Assembly: GCF_900168125.1 (NCBI RefSeq)
Contig: NZ_FUZF01000018.1
Location: forward strand, 1-64,000
Reading direction: 5' to 3'
DNA from: Sphingobacterium nematocida
GTDB lineage: Bacteria > Bacteroidota > Bacteroidia > Sphingobacteriales > Sphingobacteriaceae
DNA length: 64,000 nucleotides
A program made the position numbers and the translations under genes. Shown here piece by piece: positions 43,718-53,261 of this stretch. The notes under the pieces were generated by a model that saw only the letters and a list, made by a program, of their open reading frames with translations, made no database searches and was not told the origin of the DNA. Every line of letters begins with the position of its first letter. Within the stretch, counting starts at the first letter, position 1.

Positions 43718-45829
43718 TTAACCTACGTTCACTTTAAAATCCTGAAAAACCAAAGAAGCATTCACCACCTGCCCTTCCTTGGTCCGTAACCCCTTCAACT
43801 CAGAGGTTTTTCCTTTTTCCAACAGATTTTTCATTTCTTTTTCTTCCAAAAAAACACCGTTCAATGTCCTCCATATCTTAAAGTCACAGCCACGCGCATA
43901 ATGATCACATTGCGCGACCTTCTCATAAAGTTGAATGCTTCCTGGCTGACATTTCGGACACTTTATCTTTCCCTTTTGTTGAGGCTTGATTTCCTCTTGA
44001 GCAATAGATATCCGAAGCTGTAACAACTCTTTCGTAATTTTGGCAGTATAGTCCTTGATATGCTTCATAAACACATCATAAGACACTTTATTGGCGCGCA
44101 TTTCCTCCAACTTTTGCTCCCATTTGCCGGTCAATGTCACTTTGGCTATCGACCTATCCTTTACAAGATTATAAACAGCTAGCCCTTTATCTGTCGGGAT
44201 AAGCTTCTTTTTATCCCGCTTAATGTAATCTCTTTGAAACAAAGTTTCAATAGTCGCTGCACGAGTCGCAGGCGTACCGAGACCACAATCCTTCATAGCT
44301 TGCCGCATTTCCTCATCTTCAATTTCCTTCCCCGACGTTTCCATGGCCTTAAGCAATGAGGCTTCGGTATGGATTGGTTTTGCTTTAGTAAAACGCTCGG
44401 ACAATTCTAGAGACAGTATTTCCAATAGCTCCTCGGCTATTAATTTCGGGAGTTGTGCATTTTCATTATCTTGATCGTCCGAGTTCTTCTCATCTTCATT
44501 TACTTCAATTTGATCAGCAGACAACCGCCATCCATACTGTCTGATTACCGTTCCCTTAGCAATCAATTCTACACCATTAGCATCGATAGTCACTGTTGTA
44601 ATATCTTTCAGACAGACTTCAGAAAAACTCTCGACCATGCGCTTAGCTATCATATTATAAATATTCTGCTGTTCCTTAAGCATAGGCCCTGGTTTTTCAT
44701 CGGTCACTAATAGCGCATGGTGATCCGTAACTTTTTTATCATCCACAGAACGTTTATTGAGCTTAGCTCCTATTAAATTCCCGGATATAGCCGCGATTCC
44801 CTCTTCAGCAGTATTTGCCAAGTGCTGAAATAGCGACTCGATCTGTTCGAACACATCCTCCCCAATATATCTAGAACCTGTCCGAGGATAGGTAATTACT
44901 TTCTTCTCATATAATGTCTGCGCAATACCAAGTGTCTGATCAGCAGAGTAACCATACTTTTTATTTGCATCTTGCTGCAATGAAGTCAGATCAAAGAGTA
45001 ACGGAGGCTGCTCCTTTGTTTCTTTTGCTTCAACTTTAACGATCTTGGCTTCCGTTCCGACATTGATTTTTGATATAGCTTCTTCTGCAGTATCTTTTTT
45101 CTCAATTTTATCTGAGGTCGCTTTAAAAGAAATATTATCTTTTTCAAATCCAGCTTGGATCTTGTAAAAAGCTTGAGGCTTAAAATCTTTGTTCTCCAGA
45201 TAACGAGAACAGATCATCGCTAATGTAGGAGTTTGAACCCTCCCCAAAGAAAGTAATCCCTTATTTCCGGCTGCTAACGTAATAGCTTGAGTTGCATTGA
45301 TTCCAATCAGCCAATCTGATTCTGATCGGGATCGTGCCGATTCATAAAGACTATCATACTCTTGCCCTCCTTTTAGATTAGCAAATCCTTCTTTGATCGC
45401 TTTATCCGTCTGTGAAGAGATCCATAATCGCCGAAAAGGAACTTTTGAACCTAGGAAATAATAGATATTCCGAAAGATCAACTCCCCTTCACGCCCGGCA
45501 TCCGTCGCTACGATAATTTCTTCTGCTTGATCTAGTAAGCCTTTTATGATTTGAATTTGCTTCAGAGCCCCTCCATCATCTATCTGTTTCCCGTCTTTAC
45601 GCACCTTCTTAACTTCGAGTTCAAATTTATTGGGAATGATAGGCAAATTCGAAACAGACCAGTTGTGATAACCATAAGCTTGTGGTGTACATAACTGTAC
45701 TAAATGTCCAAATGCATACGTAAAAGCATAACCATTTCCTGCTATGTACCCATCCTTAACTTCCTTTGCCCCCATCACTCGAGCCAAATCTCTCGCGACA
45801 GAGGGTTTCTCTGCTATTACTACCTTCAT
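43718..45829 (-). CDS. topB: DNA topoisomerase III
   Basis: 703 residues. A type IA topoisomerase that decatenates single-stranded or precatenated DNA. The Toprim domain starts VVIAEKPSVARDLA and includes ATDAGREGELIFR. The catalytic tyrosine is Y314 in VITYPRTGSRYI. A single C-terminal zinc-like module (KCPKC ... QCDHYARGCDFKIW) is present rather than the several of TopA. It is 38 nt downstream of dgt on the same strand. Confidence 0.94.
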   Translation of the reverse strand: MKVVIAEKPSVARDLARVMGAKEVKDGYIAGNGYAFTYAFGHLVQLCTPQAYGYHNWSVSNLPIIPNKFELEVKKVRKDGKQIDDGGALKQIQIIKGLLDQAEEIIVATDAGREGELIFRNIYYFLGSKVPFRRLWISSQTDKAIKEGFANLKGGQEYDSLYESARSRSESDWLIGINATQAITLAAGNKGLLSLGRVQTPTLAMICSRYLENKDFKPQAFYKIQAGFEKDNISFKATSDKIEKKDTAEEAISKINVGTEAKIVKVEAKETKEQPPLLFDLTSLQQDANKKYGYSADQTLGIAQTLYEKKVITYPRTGSRYIGEDVFEQIESLFQHLANTAEEGIAAISGNLIGAKLNKRSVDDKKVTDHHALLVTDEKPGPMLKEQQNIYNMIAKRMVESFSEVCLKDITTVTIDANGVELIAKGTVIRQYGWRLSADQIEVNEDEKNSDDQDNENAQLPKLIAEELLEILSLELSERFTKAKPIHTEASLLKAMETSGKEIEDEEMRQAMKDCGLGTPATRAATIETLFQRDYIKRDKKKLIPTDKGLAVYNLVKDRSIAKVTLTGKWEQKLEEMRANKVSYDVFMKHIKDYTAKITKELLQLRISIAQEEIKPQQKGKIKCPKCQPGSIQLYEKVAQCDHYARGCDFKIWRTLNGVFLEEKEMKNLLEKGKTSELKGLRTKEGQVVNASLVFQDFKVNVG

Positions 45830-45867
45830 TTTTTTATCACCTCTCTAACTTTCATAACCTCCGTCAC

Positions 45868-47214
45868 CTAATCCAAAGATGCTATTGAGATTCCTTTTAT
45901 TTTACGATACAGATCTACTGCATACACATCGGTCATCCCCGAAACAAAATCCAATACAGCTCGTATTTTAGAATAGGCATCTTCCTTATCCGTATGAAAC
46001 TGGGCAGGAATCATCGCTACAATTTTTCGGTCATACATAGTTTTGTTCGTTTTCAGATAAGAGGGAACAAATTCTTCGAGCAACGCATTCATCACCTTGT
46101 ATCCTGCTATTTCGATCTGCACTACCGTAGAGGCATTGTAAATCTCCGCAACAGAGACCTTCTCAATCCGCTTCATCTGACTTACGATCTCGGGCGACAG
46201 CGCGTCAATCAGTGAACTTTCAAAAGTTCCTGATAAAAATTTATCTTGATTATTTGTAAACACCTCCGCGCAACCATTTATCAATATGTTGATAGCTTTG
46301 GCACGTAGCAACTCAACCCGACTCCCGGTATCTTTTAATCCATCAAGCCTACTCCTCAACTCCTCTCCTCCACAAAGAGGCAATAAAAGTTCTTCAACCT
46401 CTTTGTAAGACAATATCTTGAGATGATGCGCATCTTCAAGATCAATAATATTATAGCAGATGTCATCTGCGGCCTCAACAAGATATACTAAAGGGTGTCG
46501 TAAATAGCCATTGGGATTAGTCGGATCCTTTTCCAGCCCCAACTCTGCAGCTATTTTATCAAAAACAAACTTTTCTCCTTCAAAAAAACCATACTTTTTA
46601 CGATGATGATTACCTTTTATATGACCATCAATTGCCGAACACGGATATTTGACAATAGAGGCTAATGTTGAATAAGTAAGCGCATAACCTTTTTCGTCCT
46701 TACCGTTGAAAGCATGGGTAAGGATCCTTAATGCGTTAGCATTTCCTTCAAAATGAGTTAAGTCTGCCCACTGTTTCGCCGAAACATGTTCTTGATATTT
46801 TTGTCCGGCGCCCTGCGTAAAGAAAGACGAAATAGCTGCTTCTCCCGAATGACCAAAGGCTGGATTTCCCAAGTCATGTGAGAGACAAGCAGATGAGATA
46901 ATATTACCGACCTCTTGTAGATACGGCACCTCCGTATCAATATCCGGATTCTGCTTTTTCATCAGATTATAGAACAACCTACCTAAAGACCGTCCAACAG
47001 AGGCCACTTCCAAACTATGGGTCAATCTATTGTGAACAAAAACAGCACCTGGCAAGGGAAAAACTTGAGTTTTATTCTGTAGCCGACGGAACGGAGAAGA
47101 GAATATCAACCGATCGTAATCACGCTGAAATTCAGATCTTGCATCAAATTGTTCATTCGGGATACGATCTTCGTACCCCCATCTTTTAGCAGACAAAAGT
47201 TGTTTCCAGTTCAT
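45868..47214 (-). CDS. dgt: Deoxyguanosinetriphosphate triphosphohydrolase-like protein
   Basis: 448 residues from ATG 47214 (a TTG at 47217 would add one). HD-domain dNTPase that releases triphosphate. Metal-binding motifs are NRLTHSLEVASVGRSLG and CLSHDLGNPAFGHSGE, with VEAADDICYNIIDLEDA later. The N-terminus has RFDARSEFQRDYDRLIFSSPFRRLQ-like segments typical of the family. It probably shares a transcript with topB. Confidence 0.92.
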   Translation of the reverse strand: MNWKQLLSAKRWGYEDRIPNEQFDARSEFQRDYDRLIFSSPFRRLQNKTQVFPLPGAVFVHNRLTHSLEVASVGRSLGRLFYNLMKKQNPDIDTEVPYLQEVGNIISSACLSHDLGNPAFGHSGEAAISSFFTQGAGQKYQEHVSAKQWADLTHFEGNANALRILTHAFNGKDEKGYALTYSTLASIVKYPCSAIDGHIKGNHHRKKYGFFEGEKFVFDKIAAELGLEKDPTNPNGYLRHPLVYLVEAADDICYNIIDLEDAHHLKILSYKEVEELLLPLCGGEELRSRLDGLKDTGSRVELLRAKAINILINGCAEVFTNNQDKFLSGTFESSLIDALSPEIVSQMKRIEKVSVAEIYNASTVVQIEIAGYKVMNALLEEFVPSYLKTNKTMYDRKIVAMIPAQFHTDKEDAYSKIRAVLDFVSGMTDVYAVDLYRKIKGISIASLD

Positions 47215-47402
47215 CAATATTATGGATTTTCTAGGGCAAACTTATGTAAAATGCTTTGCATTCGCGAATACCTAAAGGAAAAATAAGCTTGAGTTTATTC
47301 GCTTATTAGGTCTCCATTAATGGGTCGATTCTTGGACAATGACAAGCATTAAACTTTCGGACTAACTAAATAATTGCTATTTTTATACAAATAATTCAAG
47401 TC

Positions 47403-48461
47403 ATGACAATCTACAAACTTCCTGATACAAAAGCTTTCGAAAGCTGCTTAAATAATAAAAACACGCATCTGTTAACTTTCGTGAACCGTGCAGGGATGCA
47501 AATTGCTGTAAGTGATTACGGAGCCCGTTTAGTAAGCGCTTTAGTACCTGACAAACATGGCAATCTAGTAGATGTAGTCTTGGGTTTTGATACCATAACG
47601 GGATACACCGATGCAGGCGAACAGTATCATGGAGCCACAATCGGGAGATATGCAAACCGAATTGCTCATGGCTCTTTCAAGATAAATGATACCCCTTTTA
47701 CATTAGCACAAAATAATGGGGAGAATTCCCTACATGGTGGACCAAATGGATTTCACACCAAGGTATGGGATAGACAGGTAAGTTTGCAAAAACAAGTCGA
47801 TTTTTGCTACATTTCCCCCGATGGAGAGGAAGGTTTTCCAGGCACTGTAAATGTCAATGTAAGTTATGAATTGACCAATGAAAACGAGATCAAAATTCGC
47901 TTTCGAGCCACGACAGATAAAAAAACGGTCATCAATCTAACAAATCATGCCTATTTCAACCTGAATGGGGAGGGCAATGGTGACATACTTAATCACATCC
48001 TACAGATCCCTGCTACCACATACATTCCTATCAACAGCAAGCAAATACCTACCGGAGAACTGCTTCCAGTAGAAAATACAGCTTTTGATTTTAGAACACC
48101 TAAAAAGATAGTTGAGAGCATCAATAGTCCCGAAGAACAAATACAATATGCGCAAGGTTATGATCATGGATTTATAAATCAATCAACGATCAGTACACCT
48201 GCTGCAACGGCTTATTCGCAGGAGAGTGGAATATTATTGGAGGTCTACACAACCCAACCTAGCATACACCTCTATACAGGAAATTTTCTATCCAATGATT
48301 TAGGAAAGTCCGGTCATCGCTATTTACGACATGGTGGATTCTGTTTTGAGGCACAACATTACCCAGATAGCCCTAATCAAAAGAACTTCCCTAATGTCAT
48401 CTTAGCACCTGGCGAAGAGCTAGATCAGACCATCATTTATAAATTTAGTCTTAAGAAATAG
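47403..48461 (+). CDS. galM: Aldose 1-epimerase
   Basis: 352 residues, cytoplasmic. It interconverts alpha and beta anomers of galactose and glucose. Substrate and catalytic residues lie in NRIAHGSFKIN, NNGENSLHGGPNGFH, LTNHAYFNLNGEG (catalytic His) and GGFCFEAQHYPDSPNQ (catalytic Glu). No signal peptide. No other sugar genes are near. Confidence 0.93.
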   Translation: MTIYKLPDTKAFESCLNNKNTHLLTFVNRAGMQIAVSDYGARLVSALVPDKHGNLVDVVLGFDTITGYTDAGEQYHGATIGRYANRIAHGSFKINDTPFTLAQNNGENSLHGGPNGFHTKVWDRQVSLQKQVDFCYISPDGEEGFPGTVNVNVSYELTNENEIKIRFRATTDKKTVINLTNHAYFNLNGEGNGDILNHILQIPATTYIPINSKQIPTGELLPVENTAFDFRTPKKIVESINSPEEQIQYAQGYDHGFINQSTISTPAATAYSQESGILLEVYTTQPSIHLYTGNFLSNDLGKSGHRYLRHGGFCFEAQHYPDSPNQKNFPNVILAPGEELDQTIIYKFSLKK

Positions 48462-48531
48462 CTGTAATAAATTACTTACAAAGCATAAACCAGTACATTT
48501 CAGTTTATATTTGAAAAAAAATTATAGACTG

Positions 48532-50025
48532 ATGAATAAGAAAATCTTATCAATTGCACTTTTGAGTGCAGGTATGGCATTTTCTTCTGCTCACGCTCAA
48601 ATGGCTAAACAGAAAGATGTCAAAATGGATGATTTATTAAAACACCTGAACGGATTATTCCAAAAAGGAGATGAAGCATCTAAAGCAGAGTTAGGAAAAG
48701 AAGCTTTGGCTATGTCACAAAGCAAAAATGAAAGCTTCGTGTCCATGGCGGCTAGAGTATATGAAAGCCTAGAACAAGAGGACAAAGCAGAAGCGATCAA
48801 TAAGAGCATTCTAAAGAAATTCCCAAAAGGAATTAAAGCTCGCTCTGAAGCATATGAAAAAGTATTTGGTGATGAAAATGCGGCTGCCGCAACTGTAGAA
48901 AAAGGGTACACCGCTTGGTTAAAACAATTTCCTGCAACTTCATTCGAAGAAAAGGACAGAGGGATTTATGACCAAGCAGCTTCTGCTTTAGCATCTTTAT
49001 ATTTCAAAGAAAATAATGCAGCAAAAGCAAACAGCTACGTCAACCAGCTTAAATCCAGTGCAAATTTTGCGTCTTACGCAAGCAGAATTACGGCAGGATT
49101 AATCAAAAGTAACAACTACGATGCCGCTCTTCCTATCTTAGAAGAAGCTTATGCAAGTGCTTTAGAGGCGTCAAAATCAACTGACCCTAAGGTTAAAAAC
49201 GGCGGAGCAGCTAGAGCTTATGGATCATTAGCGCCGTCCTATGCACAAGCTTTACTTGAAAAAGGTAATGCCGAAAAAGCGATTGGCGTAATGGAAGATT
49301 TCATGAAATCTTCTCCATATGCAGCAGGTTCTCCTGCCAACGTCATTACATTAGCAAAAGCTTATGCAAAACAAGGGAAAGAATTAGATGCTTTTCTTTC
49401 GTTAGAGAACTTTGTTGTAAAAAATGGTAAGAATGCAGATGTTGTAAAAGAGATGCAACCGCTTTACAACAAGTTAAATAACAATAAGGCCGATTTCAAC
49501 ACTTATTTTGCGGCTGTTGAATCAAAAGCAAAAGACGCCATGGTCTCTAAGTACAAATCAGAAATGATAAAAAAAGAGGCTCCTCAATTCTCTTTAGTGA
49601 ATAGAGACGGGAAAACAGTATCTCTGGCCGATTACAAAGGAAAAGTTGTTGTATTAGACTTTTGGGCAACTTGGTGTGGTCCTTGTGTAATGTCATTCCC
49701 AGGAATGCAGGCTGCTGTAAACAAGTACAAAACTGATAAAGATGTAGAGTTTCTTTTTATAGACACTTGGCAACGTGAAGAAAACTATAAGGATTTGGTA
49801 AACGAGTTTATGACGAAGAATAATTACACATTCCATGTATTGTTTGACGAAATGAAAGATCGTACCAAAGCAACTACTACAGCATACGGGGTTTCTGGAA
49901 TTCCGCACAAAGTAGTAATTGATAAAGAAGGGTTTATTCGTTTTGAATCATCTGGTGGTTCCGCAGATGTTGATAAAGTAGTCAACGAGATGGAGACTAA
50001 AATAGAACTTGCAAGAAAAGGTTAA
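48532..50025 (+). CDS. TlpA-family thioredoxin-like protein with helical repeat N-terminus
   Basis: 497 residues from ATG 48532; the in-frame TTG at 48511 would add seven residues before the signal. SPI signal peptide (1-22, ending AHAQ). Residues 30-340 are TPR-like helical repeats. The C-terminal 150 residues are a TlpA/ResA thioredoxin fold with active-site C382-GP-C385 (WATWCGPC) and the cis-proline loop SGIPHKVVID. A periplasmic thiol oxidoreductase; the TPR part may bind a client. Single gene with its own terminator. Confidence 0.88.
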   Translation: MNKKILSIALLSAGMAFSSAHAQMAKQKDVKMDDLLKHLNGLFQKGDEASKAELGKEALAMSQSKNESFVSMAARVYESLEQEDKAEAINKSILKKFPKGIKARSEAYEKVFGDENAAAATVEKGYTAWLKQFPATSFEEKDRGIYDQAASALASLYFKENNAAKANSYVNQLKSSANFASYASRITAGLIKSNNYDAALPILEEAYASALEASKSTDPKVKNGGAARAYGSLAPSYAQALLEKGNAEKAIGVMEDFMKSSPYAAGSPANVITLAKAYAKQGKELDAFLSLENFVVKNGKNADVVKEMQPLYNKLNNNKADFNTYFAAVESKAKDAMVSKYKSEMIKKEAPQFSLVNRDGKTVSLADYKGKVVVLDFWATWCGPCVMSFPGMQAAVNKYKTDKDVEFLFIDTWQREENYKDLVNEFMTKNNYTFHVLFDEMKDRTKATTTAYGVSGIPHKVVIDKEGFIRFESSGGSADVDKVVNEMETKIELARKG

Positions 50026-50026
50026 T

Positions 50027-50061
50027 AAAAAAAGAGGGCTTTTATTAAGCCCTCTTTTTTT
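50027..50061 (+). terminator. Terminator after the TlpA-like gene
   Basis: AAGAGGGCTT pairs with AAGCCCTCTT; an A-run precedes and a T-run follows, so it can also serve the converging PepSY-like gene. Confidence 0.9.
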
Positions 50062-50068
50062 ATCCGTC

Positions 50069-50518
50069 TTAGGGGTCGATACGTAAAAACTTTCCTTCTT
50101 TGTCAAAAACCAAATCTAATCCATTGGTCAATTCGACATCAAAACCGTGTTTTTCTTTATCTATACTATTGACACCTGTATTCTCATAATTATCCTTAAC
50201 ATAATTTACTATTGGAGTTAAGATAAATGAAGTCGGTATTGCAGCGGTATTTTCTCGTGCTTCTACCTCTGTCCAATCTCCATTTTTATCAAACTTCACC
50301 TCTACCCCATTATTTAATAACACTTGATATTCAGTACCCGACAACGCCTCTTTTTCCCGAGTTACCGAAAGTACCTTAACGTCCTTGAAGTGATCATTTA
50401 AAAATGTATTAGCTACGGCAGGAAGATTATTTACATCAATAAGTTCTTCTTTTTCACACGATACAGCAATAAAAGCAACCGCCAACAATAAACTCAGTTT
50501 TAATATTATTTTTTTCAT
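50069..50518 (-). CDS. PepSY-like lipoprotein
   Basis: 149 residues. Lipoprotein signal with lipobox AVSC (C21). Two PepSY-like (DUF2874) repeats follow, each with the pattern LP..A..F.....F....V..V ... G.EYQVLLNNGVEVKFDKNGDW. The second ends VELTNGLDLVFDKEGKFLRIDP. It is a paralogue of the next gene upstream (50581). Position after a two-component system suggests an envelope sensor or target of that system (inference). Confidence 0.82.
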   Translation of the reverse strand: MKKIILKLSLLLAVAFIAVSCEKEELIDVNNLPAVANTFLNDHFKDVKVLSVTREKEALSGTEYQVLLNNGVEVKFDKNGDWTEVEARENTAAIPTSFILTPIVNYVKDNYENTGVNSIDKEKHGFDVELTNGLDLVFDKEGKFLRIDP

Positions 50519-50580
50519 ATGTTTAAATTATTTTGTGAGCTCGTAAGCTCCGTTTGTCTATTTTTTATTTACCTAAGACA

Positions 50581-51024
50581 TTAGTCGTCTATACGAACAA
50601 ATTGTCCTTTCTTATTAAACTCCAAATCGATTCCGTTTGTTAATTCTACGCTGTATTTCCTGCTCGAGCGTGAAATTTGGACGATCTCGTTATTTGGAAA
50701 GCTCTTTTTTACGTATTCAAGAATAGAAGCAGGAACAATTTTCACAGGAACAGCTTTAAGCTCTGCGTCTACCTCAGTCCACTCACCTTTGGCGTCAAAC
50801 TCCAATTTCACACCATCTCTAAGCTTTACATCATAACTTTTTCCTGATAATAACTCACTCTCTTCTTTTACAAGCACCACTTGGTCAGCGGCATAATAAG
50901 TAGTAACAAAGTTTTGCGCTTTTTTAGGCAACTGCACAAACGTAATTACTTTGTCTTGCGCATTTGCAACAACCGCAACCACTAATAGTGCTACAGTCAT
51001 TAAGGATTTAATCATTGTTGTCAT
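50581..51024 (-). CDS. PepSY-like periplasmic protein
   Basis: 147 residues with an SPI signal peptide (ending VVANAQ). Two PepSY-like repeats: LPKKAQNFVTTYYAADQVVLVK ... GVKLEFDAKGEW, then a second ending GIDLEFNKKGQFVRIDD. Same architecture as its neighbour but soluble instead of lipid-anchored. An alternative ATG three codons in (MIKSL) is possible. It lies 85 nt downstream of the sensor kinase gene. Confidence 0.82.
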   Translation of the reverse strand: MTTMIKSLMTVALLVVAVVANAQDKVITFVQLPKKAQNFVTTYYAADQVVLVKEESELLSGKSYDVKLRDGVKLEFDAKGEWTEVDAELKAVPVKIVPASILEYVKKSFPNNEIVQISRSSRKYSVELTNGIDLEFNKKGQFVRIDD

Positions 51025-51109
51025 CTTTTTAACTTATTTTGATTTAATAATTCAAAGTTCGCACCCAACTTAGGAAACAATTAGGAATGGAAATGTTTTT
51101 TAAAAAAAA

Positions 51110-52396
51110 TTATAAAATCTTTTGAAGTATAAAAAGATGTCTGCCCGATTCGTAGGAATAAAGAAGCTTAAGTTGATGTTGCTTTTCCAGAATAGACCTT
51201 ACGATGGATAAGCCAAGCCCATTAGAATTATTATCTTGACTTCCTTTATAAAATCTTTCGAAAATATAATCAGGATTGAGAGCTCCTGAATTACTATCAT
51301 TAGCGATAGAAATTTTATCAGCACTAATATCAACGATCACCTCACCATCCTTAATATTGTACTTAAGCGCATTCCTTAACAAATTAGAAAGCAAAATATG
51401 AGCGAGGTTCGTATTAAAATCTAACATGAACTCCTTTTGTTCATTTATAGAAATAAGCACTCCTTTATGAGAGGCAATAGCACTAAGTTCCTCCACTATC
51501 GACCTTATCACTCGCCCAAAGTCTACAAGCTCTATGGAAGAATATTGATTATTATCAATACGTGACAACATTAAAAGAGATCGATTTAAACCCACCATTC
51601 TATGCAATGCAGCTTTAGCATCAGCTATTTTAACCAGCTGTTCTTCAGCGAGGTTTGGATCGTCCATTAAGAGCTCCAATTTATTGATCGTTACGGCCAA
51701 TGGTGTCTGCAACTCGTGTGAAGCATTTTCCAAAAAGCGCTTTTGACTTTCAAATACAGCCTCATTACGATCAATCATGTGTTTGACCTCCTGATTTAAT
51801 TCCTCAAACTCCTTAACATTTGTCCGAATTACATTAAAACTAGCTGTATCACCAAATCTATACCGACTCAGATTATCCAAAGTCAACCTAAACGGCTTCC
51901 AAGCCCTACTTAATACAAAATGGTTTATAATTAATATACTGAGTATTATAACAACATATAATACCCCTAAAGAAATTGCCAGGTTAATTAGGTAATCATC
52001 CTCTTCTACGGTAGAGGTGCGAATTTCTAAAGAGTAGGGCTTCCCTTCTTTGCTATAGAATCCAGTTCGTAAGACACGATAAGGCTCATCTTCCTCGTCG
52101 TAAGGCATGTAGATAAACTCTTTTGAAAAATGGTTTTTATCCAGATCTTCCTCGCTTTTTTCTACAGGTAGAATACGAAACTGATTAATCCCAAATTCCT
52201 TGGTATTATCCAAAATTGCTGGGTTATCATAAGCTTCCCTTATGATCTCAATTTTCTGATTTTTCAACCCATCATCGACATTATCATACACCTCGTCCAT
52301 CAGGATAGCATAAAACAGTAATGCCCAAACCGCCATAACAATAAGTATGGTGACAATAATAAATCGATTGGTATAATATTTTAGAGAAACAGTCAT
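51110..52396 (-). CDS. Sensor histidine kinase
   Basis: 428 residues. Two transmembrane helices (about 11-33 and 137-160) flank a periplasmic domain of about 100 residues rich in acidic residues. A HAMP-like linker follows, then HisKA with FLENASHELQTPLAV (phosphorylated His) and a HATPase with LLRNALKYN and GLGLSIV. Its start overlaps the last base of the regulator's stop codon, so the two are a translationally coupled pair. Confidence 0.92.
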   Translation of the reverse strand: MTVSLKYYTNRFIIVTILIVMAVWALLFYAILMDEVYDNVDDGLKNQKIEIIREAYDNPAILDNTKEFGINQFRILPVEKSEEDLDKNHFSKEFIYMPYDEEDEPYRVLRTGFYSKEGKPYSLEIRTSTVEEDDYLINLAISLGVLYVVIILSILIINHFVLSRAWKPFRLTLDNLSRYRFGDTASFNVIRTNVKEFEELNQEVKHMIDRNEAVFESQKRFLENASHELQTPLAVTINKLELLMDDPNLAEEQLVKIADAKAALHRMVGLNRSLLMLSRIDNNQYSSIELVDFGRVIRSIVEELSAIASHKGVLISINEQKEFMLDFNTNLAHILLSNLLRNALKYNIKDGEVIVDISADKISIANDSNSGALNPDYIFERFYKGSQDNNSNGLGLSIVRSILEKQHQLKLLYSYESGRHLFILQKIL

Positions 52397-53073
52397 TACA
52401 CTAGTTTATAACCTACTCCATATACAGCTTGAATATCTAGATTTGCACCAGCATCCTTCAGTTTTTTACGCAAGTTCTTTATTTGAGAATAAATAAAATC
52501 GAGATTATCAGCTTGATCAGCATGATCCCCCCACACAGTTTCCGCCAGTGTCGTTTTTTCTAAAAGTTTATTCGGTCTCAACAGAAAATAATACAGCACA
52601 TCAAACTCTTTTCTATTCAATTGCAGCTCTTGGTCTTCAACGAAAGCGGTCCTATTATCCACATCCAGGGATACATTATGATACCTAATCACCGAATCAC
52701 CATGCTGGCTATTTCGTCTCACAATACTCTTAATTCTAGCTAAGAGCTCCGCAAAATGAAAAGGTTTTGCCAAATAATCATCTGCACCAATTTCAAGCCC
52801 CATCACTTTATCATCCACCGAATCTTTAGCCGAAAGAATGAGTACCGAATGGGGTTTATTTTCACGTTTCAATAGTTTAAGCAAATCTAATCCATTGCCC
52901 CCAGGCAGCATAATATCCAGCAATACGATATCATAGGAATGATTAAGAACCTTGTCCAAACCTGCTTCGTAAGTGTTAGCACTCTCCACAAGAAAATGTT
53001 CCCTTTCCAAAAAATCCTGAATGCTTCGTTGCAATTCTATCTCATCTTCGATAATAAGTACTTTCATCGGCAT
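52396..53073 (-). CDS. OmpR-family response regulator
   Basis: 225 residues. A receiver domain (acidic D9-E-D region IIEDEIEL, phosphoacceptor Asp in IVLLDIMLPG, K in LAKPF) and a winged-helix output (LQLNRKEFDVLYYFLLRPNK, VYGVGYKLV). It is the first gene of the regulator-kinase-PepSY-PepSY run. An ATG two codons in is an equally possible start. Confidence 0.93.
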   Translation of the reverse strand: MPMKVLIIEDEIELQRSIQDFLEREHFLVESANTYEAGLDKVLNHSYDIVLLDIMLPGGNGLDLLKLLKRENKPHSVLILSAKDSVDDKVMGLEIGADDYLAKPFHFAELLARIKSIVRRNSQHGDSVIRYHNVSLDVDNRTAFVEDQELQLNRKEFDVLYYFLLRPNKLLEKTTLAETVWGDHADQADNLDFIYSQIKNLRKKLKDAGANLDIQAVYGVGYKLV

Positions 53074-53261
53074 GAATATTAAAATAAAAAAACTTTATAG
53101 TCCCAATAAACAATAATGAATCCATATTTTGGAAACATTTGGGAATTAACAGTACAGGATTACAATTTATTGACTTTCGCCCATAAAAATTACAATTTAG
53201 TAAACTTTTAGCTTATTTTTACGTTATAATAAGGCATTGAAATTAATATATAATCGTCGGT

